DNA of 64,000 nucleotides from Mycobacterium seoulense. Lineage in GTDB: Bacteria > Actinomycetota > Actinomycetes > Mycobacteriales > Mycobacteriaceae. Below, piece after piece: positions 58,997 to 64,000 of this stretch. The first letter of the stretch is position 1. Each line of letters opens with the position of its first letter. The notes beneath the pieces are model-generated. The model worked only from the letters and a program-made list of their open reading frames with translations, was not told the origin of the DNA and did not search any database. Position numbers and translations under genes: made by a program. The DNA is taken from positions 3,224,001-3,288,000 of the forward strand of contig NZ_AP022582.1 in the NCBI RefSeq assembly GCF_010731595.1. The letters run 5' to 3'.

Positions 58997-60793
58997 ATGC
59001 CCAACGACCTCATCTCACGGCGCGACGTCGAATTCTTGCTCTACGAGTGGCTGGGTGTGGACGAGCTGCCGAAGCGTGAGCGCTACTCCGACCACAGCAG
59101 GGAGACATTCGACGGGGTCCTCGACCTCTGCGAGCAACTCGCCGAGAAGTACTTCGCACCGCACAACAAGCTCAATGACACCAGGGAACCGACCTTTGAT
59201 GGACGTCACGTCCACGTCAACCCCGAGGTGAAGCGAGCGCTCGATGCATTCGCGGCCGCCGACCTCATCGGCATGAGCATGGATTACGAACTCGGCGGCG
59301 CGCAGTTACCGGTCACCGTGGCAAGCGCCGGCTTCGCCTGGTTTCACGCCGCCAATGTCAGTACCGCAGCCTATCTAATGCTCACCATGGCCAATGCGAA
59401 CTTGCTGGCCACATATGGGAGCACGCGTGACCACGAGCTCTTCGTCAAACCTATGCTCGCCGGCCGGTTTTCGGGCACCATGTGTCTGTCCGAGCCGCAA
59501 GCTGGGTCGTCGCTCGCCGACGTCAGCACCCGCGCCGAACCCACCGATGATGGCCATTACCGACTTTTCGGCAGCAAGATGTGGATTTCGGGCGGTGAGC
59601 ACGAGATGACCGAGAACATCGTGCATCTGGTCCTCGCGCGCATCGCCGGGTCGCCGGCGGGGGTGAAAGGGCTTTCCTTGTTCATCGTGCCCAAGTTCCT
59701 GGTCGATGATAATGCCGCGATCGGAGAACGAAACGACGTCTCCCTTGGTGGACTCAATCACAAGATGGGATACCGCGGCACAACGAACACCGTCCTGAAC
59801 TTCGGTGAGGGTGCCCATCGCCCGTTGGGTTCAGCAGGTGCGGTGGGGTACCTGGTTGGCCGACCCAACGCCGGTATCTCTTACATGTTCCACATGATGA
59901 ACGAGGCTCGGCTTGGCGTCGGCATCGGCGCCGTTGCACTGGGGTACACCGGCTACCTCAAGTCCGTGCGATACGCAAGTGAGCGGTTGCAGGGCCGCGT
60001 TCCGGCCCGCAAATCCGCGGAGGACAAGCCCGTGCCGATCATCGAGCATGCCGACGTCAGGCGAATGCTGCTAGCTCAAAAAGCCTATGTCGAGGGCGCT
60101 TTGGCCCTCGCGTTGTATTGCGGATACTTGATCGACACCCGCGCCAGCAGTGAGGACAACAAAGAGGCTGAAGAAGCGGCGCTGCTGCTGGACGTGCTGA
60201 CCCCGATTGCCAAGAGCTGGCCCTCGCAATGGTGCGTTGCGGCCAACGATCTCGCGATCCAGGTACACGGAGGTTACGGATATACCCGCGACTACGACGT
60301 GGAGCAGCACTACCGCGATAACCGCTTGAATCCGATCCATGAGGGCACACACGGCATTCAGAGCCTCGACCTGCTCGGCCGCAAAGTGACTCAGCACGAC
60401 GGCGCAAGCCTGGCCTTGGTGTCCGACCGTATCGGTAAGGCGATTGACGGTGCGACCGCGCTGGGCGGGGAGCTCGGGCACCTCGCCGATCAGCTGGCTC
60501 AGCGGTGGGTCCGTCTCGTCGAAATAACGACGAAACTGGTCGGCGAATCCGATCGCGAACTGGCGCTGGCCAACAGCGCGATCTATCTCGAGGCGTTCGG
60601 CCACTTGGTGATTGCGTGGATGTGGCTCGAGCTGTTGATCATCAGCGCGCCGAAGAACACTGACTTTCACGCTGGCAAGGTGCAGGCCGGCAGGTTCTTC
60701 TTCCGTTACGAACTGCCCCGCGTCGATCCCCAGCTCAATCTGCTCGAAACCCTCGACAGCACGACCGTCGACATGAAGGCGGAATGGTTCTAA
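58997..60793 (+). CDS. Acyl-CoA dehydrogenase with C-terminal extension (FadE5-like)
   Basis: 598 residues, the long FadE form. N-terminal part FLLYEWLGVDELPKRERYSD, then IGMSMDYELGGAQLPVTVAS, CLSEPQAGSSLADVSTRAEP, FGSKMWISGGEHEMTENIVH, GVKGLSLFIVPKFLVDD and NHKMGYRGTTNTVLNFGE. FAD-binding C-terminal helices include YASERLQGRVPARKSAEDKP and IQVHGGYGYTRDYDVEQHYR, with the extra helical domain after about residue 470. Broad-specificity dehydrogenation of CoA esters is known for this group. The final 70 bases with the stop are duplicated in tandem. Confidence 0.92.
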   Translation: MPNDLISRRDVEFLLYEWLGVDELPKRERYSDHSRETFDGVLDLCEQLAEKYFAPHNKLNDTREPTFDGRHVHVNPEVKRALDAFAAADLIGMSMDYELGGAQLPVTVASAGFAWFHAANVSTAAYLMLTMANANLLATYGSTRDHELFVKPMLAGRFSGTMCLSEPQAGSSLADVSTRAEPTDDGHYRLFGSKMWISGGEHEMTENIVHLVLARIAGSPAGVKGLSLFIVPKFLVDDNAAIGERNDVSLGGLNHKMGYRGTTNTVLNFGEGAHRPLGSAGAVGYLVGRPNAGISYMFHMMNEARLGVGIGAVALGYTGYLKSVRYASERLQGRVPARKSAEDKPVPIIEHADVRRMLLAQKAYVEGALALALYCGYLIDTRASSEDNKEAEEAALLLDVLTPIAKSWPSQWCVAANDLAIQVHGGYGYTRDYDVEQHYRDNRLNPIHEGTHGIQSLDLLGRKVTQHDGASLALVSDRIGKAIDGATALGGELGHLADQLAQRWVRLVEITTKLVGESDRELALANSAIYLEAFGHLVIAWMWLELLIISAPKNTDFHAGKVQAGRFFFRYELPRVDPQLNLLETLDSTTVDMKAEWF

Positions 60794-60878
60794 ACGGCGT
60801 CCGGTCGAGCTGCTCGAAACCCTCGACAGCACGACCGTCGACATGAAGGCGGAATGGTTCTAAACGGCGTCCGGTCGA
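60741..60878. repeat. 70-bp perfect tandem duplication
   Basis: 60741-60810 is repeated at 60811-60878 with no mismatch in the 68 bases compared. The unit begins TGCTCGAAACCCTCGACAGC and holds the last codons and the stop of the acyl-CoA dehydrogenase. The second copy lies behind the stop and is untranslated. Confidence 0.97.
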
Positions 60879-60940
60879 CATTTCGCCGGCGAAAGCTGGC
60901 CTGGGCGCGCGTCACCGGTAAGAGGGCACTCGCTCCTGGG

Positions 60941-61531
60941 TCATTCGACGGCGCGCGCCGCTGAGACGGGCCGGTAGGCGGGCTCAATCGCCACGCCGAA
61001 CGAGCGCGCCGCGAAGGCCAGCATGTGGTAGTGCCCAACCACCATCGGCACCTCGATCAGCTGCTCCTGGTCGTAGTGCGCCGCCAGGACCGACCATGTC
61101 GATGCGGAGATCTCGCACTCATCGTGGAGTTCGTCGGCGCTTCTCAGCAGCGCCGACTCCAGTTGCGTCCAGCCGTCGGCGTCGGCGCCGGCGCGGACCC
61201 GGTCGACCTCCTCGGAGGTCAACCCGGCATCCGCGGCAAACACCAGGTGATGGGCCCATTCGTAGGCGGCCCCGCAGCGATCGGCGGTCCGCAGGATCAG
61301 CAATTCCCGGTCACGGGCCGACAACTTCCCGCTGAGCAGGCCTCCGCACAGCGGCAGCCAGCGCCGAAACAGCCGCTGGTGTCGCACCAGGGTAGTGAAC
61401 AGATTGAGGTCACGACCCGGCCCGACTTTATCGAGCAGCTCGTTCGTCGCGTTATCGCGCTCCTCGAGCGGGAGCGGCGCGATGCGGACTTCGGAGCCGT
61501 CTTCTCCTGCCGAGCCCACGCCCTCAGGCAT
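60941..61531 (-). CDS. Carboxymuconolactone decarboxylase family protein
   Basis: 196 residues from ATG 61531, which overlaps the LLM stop by 8 bases; a start at 61561 is possible. Landmarks: VGPGRDLNLFTTLVRHQRLF, LSGKLSARDRELLILRTADR, CGAAYEWAHHLVFAADAGLT and QEQLIEVPMVVGHYHMLAFA. The E-W-x-HH helix is that of AhpD-like/CMD proteins that lack the second redox cysteine. Coupled to the LLM oxidoreductase upstream, both opposite to the Rieske operon. Reaction unknown. Confidence 0.87.
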   Translation of the reverse strand: MPEGVGSAGEDGSEVRIAPLPLEERDNATNELLDKVGPGRDLNLFTTLVRHQRLFRRWLPLCGGLLSGKLSARDRELLILRTADRCGAAYEWAHHLVFAADAGLTSEEVDRVRAGADADGWTQLESALLRSADELHDECEISASTWSVLAAHYDQEQLIEVPMVVGHYHMLAFAARSFGVAIEPAYRPVSAARAVE

Positions 61532-62630
61532 GCGCCGGGACGGCAACGGGTGGGAAAGCACGCTCCGTGTCGATGCCCTTCAGGCGCGGCAGCACCTGCT
61601 CTGCAAACAATTTCTGATTGGCCGCACCGATTTCGGGGCTCATTCCCGCGAAGGACAGTACCGAAGTCATCCCGACGCCGTCGATGCGACGAACATGGTC
61701 GGTCAACTGTTCCACCACCTCGTCCGGAGTGCCATAGACCTGCAATTCGGCGAGGAATTTCACGAAGCTATCCGCCCCGTGCTTTTCGATGTTGGCGGCG
61801 AACTTGCCGTAATACTCGTAACCGGGAACCTTCGCTAGGCCGGGATTGCTGAACTCGTACCAATCGAACGTCGATTTCGCGTACCGATAGTGATATTGCT
61901 CGTGCAGCTCCTGTGCCGCGGACGAGGACTCGTGCACGATCACAAAGGACATCAGCAGCGGTTTAGGCGGCTCGTAACCATTCAACTCGACGAACCGCTC
62001 GTTGTACTTCTTGACGTCGGCAACCGTTACATCCCACGGCTTTTGGGCGATCACCATGATACCCGCACCGAGTTCAGCGACGATGTCCATCGATTCAGGC
62101 GACACCGAAGATGCGTATGTGCGGTTGCGCAGCGGAGCCAGCGGCTGGGGTCGAAGTTGCACGGGCGGCTGCTTCCAGAGTTCACCGTCCGACTCGATGA
62201 CTCCCGTGTCGAAGGCGTTGAGGATGCCCTGTGCATACTCCTGGAAACGCTGGCGCGACTCCCCCATGTTCAGCCGGAAGCCCTCGAATTCGTGACGGCC
62301 CAGGCCGCGGCCGATGCCGAGCAACAGACGACCGTTCGACAGGTGGTCAAGCACCGAGAGCTCCTCAGCGACCCGCAGCGGCTCATGCCACGGAAGCACC
62401 ACCACCGAAGGTCCCAGCCGGACGTGCTTAGTCTTGGCCGCCAGATAAGTCAACAGCTGCAACGTGTTTGGCGACACGTCGTAGCCACCGAAGTGGTGCT
62501 CGGCGATCCACAACGACTCGAAGCCCAGCGGCTCGGCCTGTTCTGCCAGCGCTATCTCATGCTTGTAAAGCGCCGAGTCGGAACGATCCTCGTCGGGATT
62601 CTGAAAGAAGACACTCTTGCCAACATGCAT
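61524..62630 (-). CDS. LLM class flavin-dependent oxidoreductase (luciferase-like)
   Basis: 368 residues. Landmarks: EQAEPLGFESLWIAEHHFGG, VRLGPSVVVLPWHEPLRVAE, DHLSNGRLLLGIGRGLGRHE, GYEYYGKFAANIEKHG and LQVYGTPDEVVEQLTDHVRR. WIAEHHF and GRLLLGIGRG are hallmarks of FMNH2-dependent bacterial-luciferase-like monooxygenases rather than F420 reductases. Downstream CMD gene overlaps. A 20-base perfect inverted repeat sits 35 bases upstream. Substrate unknown. Confidence 0.91.
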   Translation of the reverse strand: MHVGKSVFFQNPDEDRSDSALYKHEIALAEQAEPLGFESLWIAEHHFGGYDVSPNTLQLLTYLAAKTKHVRLGPSVVVLPWHEPLRVAEELSVLDHLSNGRLLLGIGRGLGRHEFEGFRLNMGESRQRFQEYAQGILNAFDTGVIESDGELWKQPPVQLRPQPLAPLRNRTYASSVSPESMDIVAELGAGIMVIAQKPWDVTVADVKKYNERFVELNGYEPPKPLLMSFVIVHESSSAAQELHEQYHYRYAKSTFDWYEFSNPGLAKVPGYEYYGKFAANIEKHGADSFVKFLAELQVYGTPDEVVEQLTDHVRRIDGVGMTSVLSFAGMSPEIGAANQKLFAEQVLPRLKGIDTERAFPPVAVPAHA

Positions 62631-62665
62631 GTGCTTGACCTATCTGAAGTCCGATTGACGGCTAG

Positions 62666-62685
62666 ATTCTACCATATAGTAGAAT
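62666..62685. promoter_or_regulatory. 20-bp inverted repeat, candidate operator
   Basis: ATTCTAC-CATATA-GTAGAAT has perfect 7-base arms. The left side extends to AGATTCTA, the shared promoter box. Confidence 0.6.
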
Positions 62686-62732
62686 TTATTTGTCAATCCA
62701 TCCACCCCTTAAGCGCTTTCCATACGGGTGAA

Positions 62733-62830
62733 CGCTTCTCGGCGTACCAGATTCAAGCTGTTCGACGACCCTGTCGAGGGTCATCTGTGCGCCCCACCGG
62801 CGGAGTAATCTACTTAGTACAAGAATCTGT
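62733..62830 (-). pseudogene. Orphan copy of acyl-CoA ligase promoter and 5' end
   Basis: Read on the minus strand, the 27-base promoter element (25 of 27 identical to 4652-4678) is followed by a GGTGGGGCGCAC site and an ATG. Codons then give MTLDRVVEQLESGT, matching APGTVVEQLEAGA of the ligase at 4693, with GTCGTCGAACAGCTTGAA identical at DNA level. After about 15 codons similarity ends and the frame soon stops. Confidence 0.82.
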
Positions 62831-62993
62831 GCCTCGCTAGAAAGCCATTGACGCGCGCCTGATCGTTCTATAGGCTACCGATATGATGTTCTATAGGCTA
62901 ACTATATGAATGCTCGACGTGCTCTGGCCCTCTCGCCCCACGGCGCGAGCGCTGGGAACAAGATCAAACGAAATGGAATGGAGAGTGTGTGAC

Positions 62994-64000
62994 GTGACCA
63001 GCGAGCCTTATGGTCTGTGGGATGCAGACAATCACTTCTATGAGGTCCGGGACTGCTTCAGCCGTCATATCGAGTCCAAGTACAAGGATGTCGCGATCCA
63101 GGCCCGGATGCACCCCGATGGCAACGAATACTGGCATTGCGGTGACAAGGTTCTGACCTTCTGCAACGTCAAGTTCGACAAGACCGAGGCTCCGGGTTCG
63201 TTCAAGGAAATCCTGAATAATCCCGAGCTGGGCGGTTTCGACGATGCGCGGGACGAATCGTCGATGTTGCCGGCTTTCCATGACCAGCAGGCGCGGCTGG
63301 AGCTGATGGACAGCCAGAACGTCGAGGGCACGATCCTATTCCCGTCGATGGCGAATGGGATCGAGCAGGATCTGCTCGACAACCCCGAGGTGCTGTATGC
63401 CAACCTGAGGTCGTATAACCGCTGGGTCGAGGAAGACTGGGGCTTCGGCAGCAATGGCCGCATTTTCGGCACGGGGTGTCTGTCGCTGGCCGACGCGGAC
63501 CTGGCCGTGGAAGAACTGGACCGCCTGCTCAAGGCGGGCGTGAAAGTCGTCTATCTGCGACCGGCCCCGGGTGGCGGAGCACAGCCCTGTTCGATTGCCG
63601 ATCCCAAGTTCGACCCGTTCTGGGCGCGCCTCGAGGAGGCGAAAGTGCCGGTTGGGTTCCACGTGTCAGCCGGTTTCTTCGACGCGTCGACCGTGTGGGG
63701 CGAGAAGCCCCGGCCGGGAACGCGCGACACCTCGGCGTTGCAGTTCGCGATGTTCCACGTCGAGATTCCCATCATGACCACGCTCGCGGCGATGGTCCTG
63801 CACAATCTGTTCGGCCGCTTCCCGGGACTGCGGGTCATCAGCGTCGAGCATGGCTGTGGATGGGTCCCCTATCTGTTGAAGACGCTCAACAAGGCAGCGT
63901 GGTGGGGACGTTTTGGCGATTGGCCGGGCGGCACGCTCCCTGATCGCCCATCGGAGATGTTCAAGCGCAATGTCTATGTCGTTCCCTTTCACGAGGACAA
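62994..64000 (+). CDS. Amidohydrolase family protein (3' end beyond the window)
   Basis: 336 residues visible and still open at the right edge. The GTG at 62994 has TGGAG upstream; GTG 62985 is also possible. The N-terminus PYGLWDADNHFYEVRDCFSR has the Asp10-x-Asp12-x-His14 metal cluster of PF04909 enzymes. Further marks are ILFPSMANGIEQDLLDNPEV, VGFHVSAGFFDAS, and ISVEHGCGWVPYLL near the edge. It is longer and more diverged than the two other amidohydrolases of the window. Likely a decarboxylase or C-C hydrolase of the pathway. Confidence 0.88.
   Translation, partial: MTSEPYGLWDADNHFYEVRDCFSRHIESKYKDVAIQARMHPDGNEYWHCGDKVLTFCNVKFDKTEAPGSFKEILNNPELGGFDDARDESSMLPAFHDQQARLELMDSQNVEGTILFPSMANGIEQDLLDNPEVLYANLRSYNRWVEEDWGFGSNGRIFGTGCLSLADADLAVEELDRLLKAGVKVVYLRPAPGGGAQPCSIADPKFDPFWARLEEAKVPVGFHVSAGFFDASTVWGEKPRPGTRDTSALQFAMFHVEIPIMTTLAAMVLHNLFGRFPGLRVISVEHGCGWVPYLLKTLNKAAWWGRFGDWPGGTLPDRPSEMFKRNVYVVPFHED

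Larger units (their letters stand above)
62631..62993. promoter_or_regulatory. Divergent region with dyad and orphan ligase start
   Basis: 363 bases between the LLM (minus) and an amidohydrolase (plus). It holds the dyad 62666-62685 and an inverted fragment of the acyl-CoA ligase 5' end (62733-62830). TCTATAGGCTA occurs twice (62868-62878 and 62891-62901) as a short direct repeat before the amidohydrolase. Confidence 0.55.

Noticed and set aside
61890..62840. Long open frame on the plus strand (316 codons)
   Set aside because: It is antisense to the LLM gene at 61524-62630 and has no recognisable domain.
1..64000. CRISPR arrays, tRNA or rRNA genes
   Set aside because: No regularly spaced repeats, no tRNA-like or rRNA-like sequence noticed; the few repeats found are gene-fragment duplications and operator motifs.

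Overview
The window looks like an accessory catabolic region of a mycobacterium (Mycobacterium/Mycolicibacterium type). The reasons are the high GC content, frequent GTG and TTG starts, three SDRs of the mycofactocin-dependent type, several F420-type LLM oxidoreductases, split and fused FadE-type acyl-CoA dehydrogenases, AveC-family membrane proteins, and many TetR regulators. There is no tRNA, rRNA, CRISPR array or recognisable transposase. Intact families: 3 amidohydrolases (two cut by the window edges), 3 cytochrome P450s (two with a small [3Fe-4S]-type ferredoxin), 5 LLM oxidoreductases, 7 SDRs, 4 acyl-CoA dehydrogenases, 3 enoyl-CoA hydratases, 2 acyl-CoA ligases, 3 carboxymuconolactone decarboxylase (CMD)-family proteins, 4 TetR regulators and 2 AveC-like membrane proteins.

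Layout. 1-9661: amidohydrolase, thioesterase, CoA-transferase and aldehyde dehydrogenase face an acyl-CoA ligase; then a P450/ferredoxin/dehydrogenase/amidohydrolase operon. 9.9-12.2 kb: truncated SDR copy, TetR, CMD, SDR. 12.6-14.7 kb: AveC-like pseudogene beside a membrane protein and CoxIII/CoxIV-like (NorE/NorF-like) genes. 15-24 kb: fused FadE, phosphotransferase operon, TetR, hydratase and LLM. 24.4-33 kb: P450/SDR, CMD and mycofactocin-type SDRs, TetR, DUF2889 protein. 33.7-40.1 kb: LLM, P450/ferredoxin, then an AveC-like / MoxR-type AAA+ / VWA operon. 40.5-53.2 kb: LLMs, hydratases, hydrolase, acetoacetate-decarboxylase-like gene with two FadEs, SDRs and TetR. 54.6-62.6 kb: second AveC-like gene, Rieske oxygenase/CoA ligase/FadE operon, CMD and LLM. 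The window ends in another amidohydrolase.

How it fits together. The genes read as a toolkit for oxidative attack on a hydrophobic, probably (poly)cyclic substrate (P450s, Rieske oxygenase, LLMs), followed by alcohol and aldehyde oxidation (SDRs, ALDH), CoA activation (ligases, CoA-transferase) and beta-oxidation-like or ring-cleaving steps (FadEs, hydratases, amidohydrolases). The substrate cannot be read from sequence.

Most unusual points. (1) An AveC-like membrane protein is in one operon with a CbbQ/NorQ-type AAA+ and a NorD/CbbO-type VWA protein, and NorE/NorF-like genes sit beside an AveC-like pseudogene elsewhere in the window. This suggests an uncharacterised chaperone-assisted membrane enzyme. 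(2) Two operator-like motifs recur at many promoters: an 18-bp palindrome near TGACAGTTNNCTGCCATA, and AGATTCTA/TAGAATCT. (3) Three orphan copies of a promoter plus the 5' end of a gene match intact genes elsewhere in the window. Remnants of TetR, LLM, ligase, ALDH, GntR, nitroreductase and AveC genes show active duplication and decay.
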